Position numbers and translations under genes: made by a program
Shown: in pieces, positions 53,784 to 62,588 of the stretch
How positions within the stretch are numbered: the first letter of the stretch is position 1
How the letters are laid out: the number at the start of each line of letters is the position of its first letter
Notes under the pieces: generated by a model
The model's database searches: none
What the model was told of the DNA's origin: nothing
The model's input: only the letters and a program-made list of their open reading frames with translations
Source: Rhizobium sp. SL42
GTDB lineage: Bacteria; Pseudomonadota; Alphaproteobacteria; Rhizobiales; Rhizobiaceae
DNA: 64,000 bases
Assembly: GCF_021729845.1 (NCBI RefSeq)
Contig: NZ_CP063397.1
Span: forward strand, 2,742,001 to 2,806,000
Direction of reading: 5' to 3'

Positions 53784-54836
53784 CTATTTCTTCTTGCGCG
53801 CCGGCCCCTTGCGCTCGGCTGAGGCTGCCCACAGGTTGATGTCGGCATCCTTGGCGAAGACGTCGATTTCGGCCAGTTCCTCCGCTGTAAAGTCCGGCTT
53901 TTCGATCGCCTTAACGCAATCCTCCACCTGGCTTGGCCTGGAGGCGCCGATCAGCGCCGTCGTGATGCGGCCGCCGCGCAGAACCCAGGCGAGCGCCATC
54001 TGCGCCAGCGTCTGGCCGCGACGCTCTGCAATGCGGTTGAGGCCGCGGATGTTCTCGATATTGCGTTCGGTGAGGAAGTCGCGATTGAGCGACTTGTCCT
54101 GTGCTGCGCGGCTGCCTTCGGGAACGCCGCCGAGATATTTGGCCGTCAGCATGCCCTGGGCGAGCGGCGAGAAAACAATCGAGCCGACGCCGAGGTCTTC
54201 CAGCGTGTCGACCAGCCCATCCTCCTCGATCCACCGGTTGATCATCGAATAGCTCGGCTGATGGATGAGAAGCGGCGTGCCGAGGCTTTTCAGGATGTCA
54301 TGGGCTTCGCGGGTGCGCTTCGAATTGTAGGACGAGATACCGATATATTGCGCCCTGCCCGACCGGACGATGTGATCGAGCGCGCCGCAGGTCTCCTCCA
54401 GCGGCGTGTCGGGATCGAAGCGGTGCGAGTAGAAGATGTCGACATAGTCGAGACCCAGCCGCTTCAGGCTCTGGTCGCAAGAGGCAACTACATATTTGCG
54501 GCTGCCCCATTCGCCGTATGGACCCGGCCACATGTTGTAGCCGGCCTTCGAGGAGATGATCATCTCGTCGCGGTAGCCGCGGAAATCGGTGCGGAGGATC
54601 TCGCCAAAGGCGGTTTCGGCGGAACCCGCCGGCGGACCGTAGTTGTTGGCGAGATCGAAATGCGTAATCCCCAGGTCAAAGGCCTTGCGGCAGATCGCCT
54701 GCTTGGTCTGGTGCGGCGTGTCGTTGCCGAAATTGTGCCACAGGCCAAGCGAGATCGCCGGCAACTTGAGGCCGCTCTTGCCGCAACGGTTGTAGGTCAT
54801 CCGCTCATAGCGATCTTCGGCGGGGGTATAAGTCAT
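53784..54836 (-). CDS. Aldo/keto reductase, L-glyceraldehyde-3-phosphate reductase (YghZ) type
   Basis: A 350-residue AKR with the YghZ/MgrA layout: MTYNRCGKSGLKLPAISLGLWHNFG, GITHFDLANNYGPPAGSAETAFGEIL and IISSKAGYNMWPGPYGEWGSRKY. The catalytic tetrad is visible as Asp in FDLANNY, Tyr, Lys in SSKAGY and His in FYSHRFD. The ATG at 54836 gives the family start; the longer frame to 54953 runs through a repeat. In this operon it may reduce a sugar-derived aldehyde. Confidence 0.92.
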   Translation of the reverse strand: MTYTPAEDRYERMTYNRCGKSGLKLPAISLGLWHNFGNDTPHQTKQAICRKAFDLGITHFDLANNYGPPAGSAETAFGEILRTDFRGYRDEMIISSKAGYNMWPGPYGEWGSRKYVVASCDQSLKRLGLDYVDIFYSHRFDPDTPLEETCGALDHIVRSGRAQYIGISSYNSKRTREAHDILKSLGTPLLIHQPSYSMINRWIEEDGLVDTLEDLGVGSIVFSPLAQGMLTAKYLGGVPEGSRAAQDKSLNRDFLTERNIENIRGLNRIAERRGQTLAQMALAWVLRGGRITTALIGASRPSQVEDCVKAIEKPDFTAEELAEIDVFAKDADINLWAASAERKGPARKKK

Positions 54837-54870
54837 ATGTGGTTCTCCCAGATACAGAGTTCGTCGCTCG

Positions 54871-54951
54871 CACCTCATCCCCTGCCGGAACCTTCTCCCC
54901 GCAGGCGGGGAGAAGGGGCAGAACGCCGGCCGCGTCGGCCGGATGAGGGGC
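54871..54951. repeat. Palindromic intergenic repeat, Rhizobiales type
   Basis: An element bounded by CCTCATCC (54873-54880) and GGATGAGG (54941-54948), with a strong 12-bp inner hairpin (CCTTCTCCCCGC at 54891-54902 and its complement at 54905-54916) and a second smaller hairpin (GCCGGCC-GC-region at 54925-54942). It differs in sequence from the repeat at 53590. Confidence 0.75.
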
Positions 54952-54963
54952 AAGCCGCGCCCC

Positions 54964-56097
54964 TTATCTCAGCAAAGCCTGTGCTTCGTCGATACCCAGG
55001 GCCGCCGGTTGTGTGCAAGTTGTGGAGAGCGTTACGAATTCGCCCGTTTCACCCGACTTGAGGATCGAGACCATGACGTCGACGCCGTGCAAAGCACGGT
55101 CGAGCGAGCAGCGCGCGTCACGGCCTTCGAGGATGGCGATTGCCATGTCGGCCAGACCGGCTGTGCGGTAGTTGGCGCGTGCACCCTGCGGGCTTTCCTG
55201 ATTGTTGACACCGAACGGATGATCCCAGGCCTCGAGCGGCTGGATGTTCTTGTCGCGCCCTGATGCCTCGACGGCGCCGCCGAAGAAATTCGGATCGGGT
55301 ACGTAGAGCGAGCCCTCTGTGCCGTAAAGCTCCATATTGGTATGGCGGTGCGACCAGACATCCCAGCTCGCCGACAGCGTGATCGTCGCGCCATTCTCGA
55401 ATTCCAGCAGCGCATGGATATTGGTCGGCGTCTTGACCGGGATGGTTTCACCGGAACGCGGATGGCTGGTGATGGTCCGCGTCTCGCTTGCCATCGACGT
55501 CAGGGCCGCGACCCGCTTGACCGGGCCGATCAGGTTGACGAGATTGGCGATGTAATAGGGACCGAGATCGAGGATTGGTCCGCCGCCGGGCAGGAAGAAG
55601 AAGTCAGGGTTCGGATGCCACATTTCCATGCCCGGGCTCATCACATGGCAAGTGCCCGACGTGACCCGCCCAATGCCGCCCTTCTCGATATAGGCGCGTG
55701 CCAACTGGTGCGAGCCGCCAAGGAAGGTATCCGGCGCGCAGCCAACAAACAGACCCTTGTCGCGCGCGATCCGCCGCAGGTCCTCGCCCTGTTCGAGCGT
55801 CAGGACCAGCGGCTTTTCCGAATAGACGTGCTTGCCCGCCTCCAGAATGCGCTTCGACACAGCGTAGTGCGCATCCGGAATGGTCAGGTTGACGATGATG
55901 TCGAGCTCGTCATTGGCGAGCAGCTCGTCGATGGTCTGCGCCTTGACGCCGTATTCGTCGGCCCTGAGTTCGGCCGCATTCATGTTGAGGTCGCTGCAGG
56001 CCAGCACCTTCAGCCCCCGAAAGAGCGGTGCCAGCGAGAAATAGGTGGTTGAGATATTGCCGCATCCGATGATGCCGACGCCGAGTTCGCGTGCCAT
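54964..56097 (-). CDS. Gfo/Idh/MocA family oxidoreductase
   Basis: A 377-residue NAD(P)-dependent sugar/inositol-type dehydrogenase. The Rossmann motif GVGIIGCGNIST is at the N-terminus, and the EKP motif (KHVYSEKPLVLTLEQGEDL) lies near residue 95. The C-terminal domain is complete. Substrate is probably a sugar or sugar acid produced from the imported oligosaccharide. It is 26 nt downstream of the isomerase gene in the same operon. Confidence 0.92.
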   Translation of the reverse strand: MARELGVGIIGCGNISTTYFSLAPLFRGLKVLACSDLNMNAAELRADEYGVKAQTIDELLANDELDIIVNLTIPDAHYAVSKRILEAGKHVYSEKPLVLTLEQGEDLRRIARDKGLFVGCAPDTFLGGSHQLARAYIEKGGIGRVTSGTCHVMSPGMEMWHPNPDFFFLPGGGPILDLGPYYIANLVNLIGPVKRVAALTSMASETRTITSHPRSGETIPVKTPTNIHALLEFENGATITLSASWDVWSHRHTNMELYGTEGSLYVPDPNFFGGAVEASGRDKNIQPLEAWDHPFGVNNQESPQGARANYRTAGLADMAIAILEGRDARCSLDRALHGVDVMVSILKSGETGEFVTLSTTCTQPAALGIDEAQALLR

Positions 56098-56123
56098 GGG
56101 AAATGTCCTGCTTTGAAATGGGA

Positions 56124-56885
56124 TCAGTAGGCGTTGAAGGATGCGATCGAACGGGAAATCAACCGGTCGATATCCTTCGGATTGTCATGTTCGACGACGA
56201 AATATTTGACCTTGGTGCCGCGCAAGGCTTGCATCAGCCCATTCCAGTCGACCGTGCCGTGACCGACATCGGCCCAGCCGTCTTCATCGGCATTTTGCCC
56301 CGCCGGCGCAATATCCTTGACGTGGACGGCACTGATGCGTTTGCCGTAGCTTTCGATCCAGGCAAGCGGATCGGCATTGCCGCGGATGACCCAGGCGATA
56401 TCCGCCTCCCAGTCGAGCTCGGGACCACCGGCCAGGATCTGCTCCTGCGGCGACGAATCGTCTTCCAGCGTGGCGAATTCGAAGTCGTGATTGTGCCAGC
56501 CGAAAATGAGACCGGCGTCCCGGATCGGCTTGCCCGCCGCCTGGAGGCGCTGACCAAAGGCGAACCAGCCGGACGCGTCGCTCGGCCGCTGGTCAGGCAT
56601 CAGATACGGGCAATAGATTGCTTCGATGCCGAGCGCCTTGGCGATCCTGACCACCTTGGCCGGGTCGCCCTCGATCATGTCGAGACCGAAATGCGCCGTC
56701 GGCATGGTCAGGCCATTGGTCTCCAGATCCGCCTTCAATGCCGAGAGACCGGCGTCGTCGAGCGCCGCATACATTGCACCATAGCCTTCGACGGCGCCAT
56801 ATCCGGCCGCAGCAAGCTTGGGCAGGATGTCGCTGAACGGCTGGAAATTGCGGGCGCTATAAAGCTGGAAGCCGAGTTTCGTCAT
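56124..56885 (-). CDS. Sugar phosphate isomerase/epimerase (AP-endonuclease-2 fold)
   Basis: A 253-residue TIM-barrel protein: MTKLGFQLYSARNFQPFSDILPKLAAAGYGAVEGYG, FGWHNHDFEFATLED, and ISAVHVKDIAPAG with VGHGTVDWNGLMQAL. Metal-binding residues are in GWHNHDFEF, HVKD and VEHDNP. The ATG at 56885 gives the standard start, 21 residues after the longer possible one. It presumably acts with the neighbouring Gfo/Idh dehydrogenase on the same sugar. Confidence 0.9.
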   Translation of the reverse strand: MTKLGFQLYSARNFQPFSDILPKLAAAGYGAVEGYGAMYAALDDAGLSALKADLETNGLTMPTAHFGLDMIEGDPAKVVRIAKALGIEAIYCPYLMPDQRPSDASGWFAFGQRLQAAGKPIRDAGLIFGWHNHDFEFATLEDDSSPQEQILAGGPELDWEADIAWVIRGNADPLAWIESYGKRISAVHVKDIAPAGQNADEDGWADVGHGTVDWNGLMQALRGTKVKYFVVEHDNPKDIDRLISRSIASFNAY

Positions 56886-56944
56886 GGGTAGTTCCTCCTC
56901 GATGCTGCCCATGCCGTCGGCCGGGCTTTTGTACCTGAATGTTG

Positions 56945-59401
56945 TCAATCCGCCGCTTGGCAGGAATGCAGATCGTAGATGCGGAAGTCCGGCAATAAGC
57001 CGGGTTCGATCGGCGATGACGGTGTGAAGACGATCCGGCGGCTCTCGTCGGCTGAAAGATCGAAGGCATTGTCGCTGTAGCGACCGGGCGTGGCACTTTC
57101 GATCATCACAAACAGGGCGAGCCCCTTTGCCGAAACCGCAATCTCGAATGAGCCGTCACCAAGCGCCGTGACACCGGTCGTGAGTTCCGGCGACTGCAGG
57201 TCGAGCGACTTGTAGGTGCCGTTGAGGAAATGTCCCTCGCCGCGCATCCCGTTCGATGCCGTGAAGCTCCAGGCAAGCAGTCCGTCGACCGGGATCTCCG
57301 TGGTGTCGAGCACCAGCAGGACTTCGGCACGATCCGGGCCGCAATCGCCCTGGACGCTCTTCAGCGGCTTGCGTTTCCCGTCGAGCGCCAACGCGAACAG
57401 GTTCATGTCGATCGTCACCGGATCAAGCGTATCGTTGACCATGGACATCGTCAGCGACGCACCGTCATCAGAGGGGATCGCCGCGACGGCCACCGGCTGG
57501 AAAAACCGCCGCGCCATGTAATGCAGCGCCTTCCAGCTGCCGCCGTAGTCGAGGCTCGACCACGAGGCCACCGGCCAGGTGTCGTTAAGCTGCCAGTAGA
57601 GCGTGCCCATGCAATGGGGTTTGAGCGAGCGCCAATAGTCGACGGCTGTCCTGATAGCCAGCCCCTGCTGGATCTGGCTGAGATAGACGAAATTGGCGAA
57701 ATCCTTGGGAAAACGGAAATAGCGGAACATCGTGCCCGCGATCCGCTCGTTGCCGCCGGCATTCTTCTGATGCAACTCGATCACCGGCGAGGCGATGTTC
57801 ATGTCGGAAGCATCGGCGAAACTCTCGATCACCGGCAGCGACGTGTAGGACTGGAAGCCGAATTCCGAGCAGAAGCGCGGACGAACGCTGCGATAGTTGT
57901 CGAAACTCTTGTTCTCGTGCCAGACCGACCAGTAATGCATGTCGCCCGAGCCATCGGCATGCCAGGCGTCGCCATAGTCGAGATAACCGGAAGCTGGGCT
58001 CGACGGCCACCAGATACCCTGCGGGAAGGCCTTGCGCACACCCTGTTCGATCACCCGGTTGAGCCGGTCATAGGCGACCAGATAGCGGTCGCGGTTTTTT
58101 ACCGATTCCTCGAACCAGGTGAGCGCACCCACCAGTTCATTGTCACCGCACCAGAGCGCGATCGACGGATGCGAGGCCAGCCGGCGGACCTGATAGTCGA
58201 CTTCCTGTGCGACATTGGCAAGGAAGTCGTCGGTGCAGGGATAAAGGTTGCAGGAGAACATGAAGTCCTGCCAGACCATAAGTCCCTTGCGATCGCACAG
58301 ATCGTAGAACCAGTCCTGCTCGTAGAAACCGCCGCCCCAGACGCGGATCATGTTCATGTGCGCATCGACGGCCGATTGCAGCAGGTCCTCGGTCTTGGCG
58401 ATCGAACTCAGCGAATAGAGCGCATCGGCCGGGATCCAGTTGGCGCCGCGGCAGAAGATTTCGCGCCCGTTGACTTTCAGCGCAAACCGGCTGCCGGCCT
58501 CGTCCGGATCGGTGATCAGTTCGACCGTGCGCAGACCGATCTGGCGGCTGACGACCTCGCTGGGCAGATCGACGGTGAGCGTGTAGAGCGCCTGCTCGCC
58601 ATTGCCGGCCGGCCACCAGAGCCGCGGGTTTTCCACCTCGAAGACATAGACCACCTTAGTCTCGCCGGCATTGATTCCGACATCGAGGCGGACCTTGTCG
58701 CCGTCCAGGGCAAAATGCACCGGCACCACGGCCGGCTCGGCCGAGTGGATCGTCGCCGTCACCTTGAGATCGACGCGGCCATCGGCATGATGAAGCTGCT
58801 CGGTCTCGACATGTTCGATCCGCGCCGGATCGAGCCTCTTCACAGAAGCCGTGCCGTAGAGCCCGAGTGGCGCGATGGCGATATTCCAGTCCCAGCCGAA
58901 ATGGCATTGCGGCTTGCGCAGCATATTGCCATGCGCAAGCGGCGAGTTGCCCTTGTGATAGGGCACGTAGAACGGCTGGCGAGCCTGGCGCTCAGCGCCG
59001 GCTGCGAGGCTCGAGTGAAAGACTATGCGAATGCGATTTTCGCCGGGCTGCAGGGCAGCCGAAATGTCGGGCCTGTAGCGGCGGAAGCAATTGTCCGCCG
59101 AAAGAATCGGCACGTCATTGACGAAAACAACGGCCACCGTGTCGAGATAGTCGATGTCGAGATACCAACTGCCCGAGGCGTCCGGCACGACGAAGCTGCG
59201 CTCGACCGACCATTCGCGCTCCGCGACCCACTGCACGACCTCTTCGTTGCGGCCGAAATACGGATCGGGAATGATGCCGGCCTTGACCAGCGCCGAATGC
59301 ACATCGCCCGGCAGGCTGATGCTTGCGCCGTGTTCGCCATCGACGGACGCCAGCTGCCATTCGCCGTGAAGATCGATGATGTCGCCGTTTGAACTCTGCA
59401 T
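56945..59401 (-). CDS. GH2 beta-mannosidase
   Basis: An 818-residue family 2 glycosidase. It starts with the sugar-binding domain (MQSSNGDIIDLHGEWQLASVDGE), followed by an Ig-like domain and the TIM barrel. The catalytic acid/base is the Glu in ALWCGDNELVG and the nucleophile is the Glu in RPRFCSEFGFQSYTSL, as in beta-mannosidases. No signal peptide, so it acts in the cytoplasm on imported manno-oligosaccharides. The ATG at 59401 is preceded by the transporter ATPase gene with a hairpin in the gap. Confidence 0.93.
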   Translation of the reverse strand: MQSSNGDIIDLHGEWQLASVDGEHGASISLPGDVHSALVKAGIIPDPYFGRNEEVVQWVAEREWSVERSFVVPDASGSWYLDIDYLDTVAVVFVNDVPILSADNCFRRYRPDISAALQPGENRIRIVFHSSLAAGAERQARQPFYVPYHKGNSPLAHGNMLRKPQCHFGWDWNIAIAPLGLYGTASVKRLDPARIEHVETEQLHHADGRVDLKVTATIHSAEPAVVPVHFALDGDKVRLDVGINAGETKVVYVFEVENPRLWWPAGNGEQALYTLTVDLPSEVVSRQIGLRTVELITDPDEAGSRFALKVNGREIFCRGANWIPADALYSLSSIAKTEDLLQSAVDAHMNMIRVWGGGFYEQDWFYDLCDRKGLMVWQDFMFSCNLYPCTDDFLANVAQEVDYQVRRLASHPSIALWCGDNELVGALTWFEESVKNRDRYLVAYDRLNRVIEQGVRKAFPQGIWWPSSPASGYLDYGDAWHADGSGDMHYWSVWHENKSFDNYRSVRPRFCSEFGFQSYTSLPVIESFADASDMNIASPVIELHQKNAGGNERIAGTMFRYFRFPKDFANFVYLSQIQQGLAIRTAVDYWRSLKPHCMGTLYWQLNDTWPVASWSSLDYGGSWKALHYMARRFFQPVAVAAIPSDDGASLTMSMVNDTLDPVTIDMNLFALALDGKRKPLKSVQGDCGPDRAEVLLVLDTTEIPVDGLLAWSFTASNGMRGEGHFLNGTYKSLDLQSPELTTGVTALGDGSFEIAVSAKGLALFVMIESATPGRYSDNAFDLSADESRRIVFTPSSPIEPGLLPDFRIYDLHSCQAAD

Positions 59402-59423
59402 GGTCTTTATCCTGACTGAGACG

Positions 59424-59449
59424 GGCATCCCGACCGAAGCCGGGATGCC
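59424..59449 (-). other. Intercistronic hairpin between transporter ATPase and beta-mannosidase genes
   Basis: A perfect 9-bp stem (GGCATCCCG at 59424-59432 and its complement at 59441-59449) with an 8-nt loop lies in the 59-bp gap. No T-run follows. It may separate expression of transporter and enzyme genes by stabilising the upstream transcript. Confidence 0.5.
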
Positions 59450-59460
59450 TGGGATCACGT

Positions 59461-60549
59461 TCAGATACGCTCCTCTGACGTGGCATCGAACAGTGACGCC
59501 ACCGACATGTCGAAGCTGAGGCGCACGCGCGAACCCGGCGTATAACGCCGCGTTCCGCCGATTCTGACCGACATCACGTGTCCGGCATGTTTCAGCCACA
59601 GCAGGTTGTCGGCGCCCATCGGCTCCTCGATATCGACGACGGCCTCGTGGAACTCGACAATGCCGTTTTCCTCGTCCACCTTCACATGCTCCGGACGCAC
59701 GCCGAGAACGACCTTGCGACCGGCAGTCAGAGCCTCTTTCGCGCGGTAGCCGGCAAGCGAGAACAGCACGTCATGGGTCTTGAAGAACGGCTGGCCGCCC
59801 TGCTCCACGATCTCGCCATGCAGGAAGTTCATCGATGGCGAACCGATGAAGCCGGCGACGAACAGGTTCCTCGGCTGGTTATAGATCGTGTTCGGATCGG
59901 CAAGTTGCTGAATCTCGCCGCTTTTCATGATCGCGATGCGATCGGCGAGCGTCAGCGCCTCGATCTGGTCGTGCGTGACGTAGATCATCGTGTTTTTCAG
60001 GTTCTGGTGCAGGCGCTTGATCTCGACGCGCAACTCCGAGCGCAGCTTGGCGTCGAGATTGGACAGCGGTTCGTCGAACAGGAACACATCGACGTCTCGT
60101 ACCAGCGCCCGGCCGATCGCCACGCGCTGCCGCTGGCCGCCGGATAGCTCCGACGGCTTGCGCTTCAGAAGCGGTCCAATCTGCAGGATGTCGGAGGCGC
60201 GCTGCACGCGCTTGTCGATATCCGCCTTCGGCATCTTGGCAACCTGAAGGCCGAAGGACAGGTTCTTTTCCACGGTCATCTGCGGATACAGCGCATAGGA
60301 CTGGAACACCATGCCGATACCGCGGTCCTTGGGCTCTTCCCAGGTGACGTTCTTGCCCTTGATGAAGATCTGGCCCTCGGTCGGCTCCAGCAGGCCGGCG
60401 ATGCAATTGAGCAAGGTCGACTTGCCGCAGCCGGACGAGCCGAGCAGGACAAGGAACTCGCCGTCGCCGATGTCGAGGTTGAGATTTTGCAGCACCTTGA
60501 CGGCACCAAAACTCAAGGAGAGGTCTCTGATCGATACGCTATGCGACAT
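59461..60549 (-). CDS. Sugar ABC transporter ATP-binding protein (UgpC/MalK type)
   Basis: A 362-residue ATPase with Walker A GSSGCGKST, signature LSGGQRQRVAIGRALV, Walker B VFLFDEPLSNLD and the C-terminal TOBE-type regulatory domain (VVLGVRPEHVKVDEENGIVEFHEAVV). The ATG at 60549 gives the normal start (MSHSVSIRDLSLSFGAVKVL). It follows the MalG-like permease gene by 4 nt. Confidence 0.94.
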   Translation of the reverse strand: MSHSVSIRDLSLSFGAVKVLQNLNLDIGDGEFLVLLGSSGCGKSTLLNCIAGLLEPTEGQIFIKGKNVTWEEPKDRGIGMVFQSYALYPQMTVEKNLSFGLQVAKMPKADIDKRVQRASDILQIGPLLKRKPSELSGGQRQRVAIGRALVRDVDVFLFDEPLSNLDAKLRSELRVEIKRLHQNLKNTMIYVTHDQIEALTLADRIAIMKSGEIQQLADPNTIYNQPRNLFVAGFIGSPSMNFLHGEIVEQGGQPFFKTHDVLFSLAGYRAKEALTAGRKVVLGVRPEHVKVDEENGIVEFHEAVVDIEEPMGADNLLWLKHAGHVMSVRIGGTRRYTPGSRVRLSFDMSVASLFDATSEERI

Positions 60550-60553
60550 GTGC

Positions 60554-61519
60554 TTAACCCTTGACTGCGCCGGCGGCAATGCCGCGGACAAAGAGACGTC
60601 CCGACACGAAATAGACGAACAACGGCACCGCGCCCGTCAGCAGCGTGGCGGCCATGTTGACGTTGTATTCCTTCACGCCCTGGACGGAGTTGACGATGTT
60701 GTTGAGCTGGACCGTCATCGGGTAGTATTCCGGACGGGTGAAGACGACGCCGAACAGGAAGTCGTTCCAGATACCGGTGATCTGCAGGATCATCGCGACG
60801 ACGAAGATCGGCAGCGACATCGGCAGCATGATCCTCAGATAGATCTGCCAGAACCCTGCCCCGTCGATACGCGCCGCCTTGAACAATTCTTCCGGCAGCG
60901 ACGTGAAGTAGTTGCGAAACAGCAGCGTCAGGATCGGCATGCCGAAGATCGTATGCACGATGATCAGGCCGGTGAGCGTGCCGTAGATGCCCATTTCCCT
61001 GAGCACGATGACGATCGGATAGATCATCACCTGATAGGGGATGAAGGCGCCGACGATCAGGATGGTGAAGAACAGGTCCGCGCCCTTGAACTTCCAGTTG
61101 GCGAGCGCATAGCCATTGACCGAGGCGATCAGGATCGAGATCAGCGTTGAGGGAACGGTGATCCGCACCGAGTTCCAGAACCCGCGCGACAGGCCATCGC
61201 AGTTGAGGCCCGTGCAGGCCGTGGCCCAGGCCTTGACCCAAGGCTCGAAGGTGATTTCCATGGGCGGCGAAAAGATGTTGCCCATGCGGATTTCCGGCAT
61301 GCCCTTGAGCGACGTGACGATCATCACGTATAGCGGCAGCAGGTAATACAGCGCAAAGAAGATCAGCGCGCCGTAGAGCATGATGTTGCGGCCGGAAAAG
61401 GTGCGGCGCGGCTTGGCACCGGCCGGACCGGGGCCAAGGCGGCCGATCGGACCGGGTCCCGTCGGGATCGGCATTGCACCTGATACCGTGGGGAGATTGG
61501 GGGAAACCGAATTAGCCAC
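60554..61519 (-). CDS. Sugar ABC transporter permease (MalG-like)
   Basis: A 321-residue permease with a long proline/glycine-rich N-terminal tail (about 1-40) and six helices. The EAA loop is ELFKAARIDGAGFWQIYLRIMLPMSLP. I place the start at GTG 61519, which overlaps the MalF-like stop and has GGAGG 8 nt upstream; an ATG at 61534 is in frame but has poor spacing to any Shine-Dalgarno. Confidence 0.91.
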   Translation of the reverse strand: MANSVSPNLPTVSGAMPIPTGPGPIGRLGPGPAGAKPRRTFSGRNIMLYGALIFFALYYLLPLYVMIVTSLKGMPEIRMGNIFSPPMEITFEPWVKAWATACTGLNCDGLSRGFWNSVRITVPSTLISILIASVNGYALANWKFKGADLFFTILIVGAFIPYQVMIYPIVIVLREMGIYGTLTGLIIVHTIFGMPILTLLFRNYFTSLPEELFKAARIDGAGFWQIYLRIMLPMSLPIFVVAMILQITGIWNDFLFGVVFTRPEYYPMTVQLNNIVNSVQGVKEYNVNMAATLLTGAVPLFVYFVSGRLFVRGIAAGAVKG

Positions 61520-62414
61520 GCTTCTTTCCTCCAAATTCCAGATAGGCCCAGGGAATGATGATGATTGCGACCGTCAGCAGCATCATCGTCGATGCGGCAA
61601 AGCCCTGGCCAAGGTTCTGCGCCTGGAACATGTAGTCGTAGACATACTTGGCCGGAACCTCCGAGGCGATGCCCGGACCACCGCTCGTTTGCGCCACGAC
61701 GAGGTCATAGAGCCGCACGATGCCGCTGGTGATGATGACGAGCGTGGTGATGAACACCGGGCGCATCATCGGGATGATGATAAAGAGATAGGTTTTCCAG
61801 ACCGGAATGCCGTCAACCCGCGACGCCTTCCAGATGTCTTCATCGATGCCGCGCAGGCCGGCGAGCAACAGGCACATCACAAGGCCCGTACCCTGCCAGA
61901 GACCGGCAATCAGGACCCCATAGATGACGATGTCGGCGTCATAGAGCGGATTGAAGGTAAATGTCGTCCATCCAAGGCTGCGCACAATCGACTGCACGCC
62001 GAAATCCGGATTGAGGATCCACTGCCAGACGAGACCGGTAACAATGAAGGACAGCGCGAAAGGATAGAGGAAAATGGTGCGGAATGTATTTTCGAAGCGA
62101 ATCTTCTGATCCATCAATGCCGCCAGCAGAAAGCCGATGACGACGCTGAAGATCAGCGAAAGCAAGCCATAGATCGCGAGATTCTGGATCGACATGATCC
62201 AGCGCGGCGCGTCCCAAAGACGGTCATACTGGTCGAGACCGACAAAATTCAGACGCGGCAGGAGCTTGGAATTGGTGAAGGAGTACACCACCGTCCAGAG
62301 GGTGCCGCCGAGGAAAATCACCAAGGCGGTGAGGATCATGGGGATCGAGGCAATCTTTGAATTCAGATTGCGAAACAGCTTATTGGGTCGACCGGCATGC
62401 GCTTGGCCCGTCAT
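61512..62414 (-). CDS. Sugar ABC transporter permease (MalF-like)
   Basis: A 300-residue permease with six predicted helices; it begins MTGQAHAGRPNKLFRNLNSKIASIPMILTALVIFLGGTLWTVVYSF and has the EAA loop DIWKASRVDGIPVWKTYLFIIIPMMRP. It overlaps the MalG-like gene by 8 nt and follows the binding-protein gene after a hairpin-containing gap of 174 bp. Confidence 0.93.
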   Translation of the reverse strand: MTGQAHAGRPNKLFRNLNSKIASIPMILTALVIFLGGTLWTVVYSFTNSKLLPRLNFVGLDQYDRLWDAPRWIMSIQNLAIYGLLSLIFSVVIGFLLAALMDQKIRFENTFRTIFLYPFALSFIVTGLVWQWILNPDFGVQSIVRSLGWTTFTFNPLYDADIVIYGVLIAGLWQGTGLVMCLLLAGLRGIDEDIWKASRVDGIPVWKTYLFIIIPMMRPVFITTLVIITSGIVRLYDLVVAQTSGGPGIASEVPAKYVYDYMFQAQNLGQGFAASTMMLLTVAIIIIPWAYLEFGGKKRG

Positions 62415-62540
62415 CGATCAGTCCTCCTGTTATACGGCCAGAGGTGACAGCGAGCCCGTCGAAAGCGCCGCAGTCATGCAGCTTCGTCGGACTTTTCGTG
62501 TCTGCACGGTTTCCCGCGCCCGGCCGGAGTTGGCAGATCA

Positions 62541-62568
62541 CCGGTCGGGCTCCTTCGAACCCGACCGG
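62541..62568 (-). other. Intercistronic hairpin after the sugar-binding-protein gene
   Basis: A 9-bp perfect stem (CCGGTCGGG at 62541-62549 and its complement at 62560-62568) with a 10-nt loop begins about 20 nt after the binding-protein stop. No T-run follows; a role in transcript stabilisation is likely. Confidence 0.55.
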
Positions 62569-62588
62569 ATTTCGTCAACCGCCCTTGC

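Noticed and set aside
53590..54951. CRISPR-like repeats
   Set aside because: The two palindromic elements differ in sequence and lack regularly spaced direct repeats; no cas genes are present.
57230..59392. 720-codon open frame opposite the GH2 beta-mannosidase gene
   Set aside because: Antisense to an intact enzyme gene with catalytic motifs; the frame is rich in Arg, His and Asp and has no family features.
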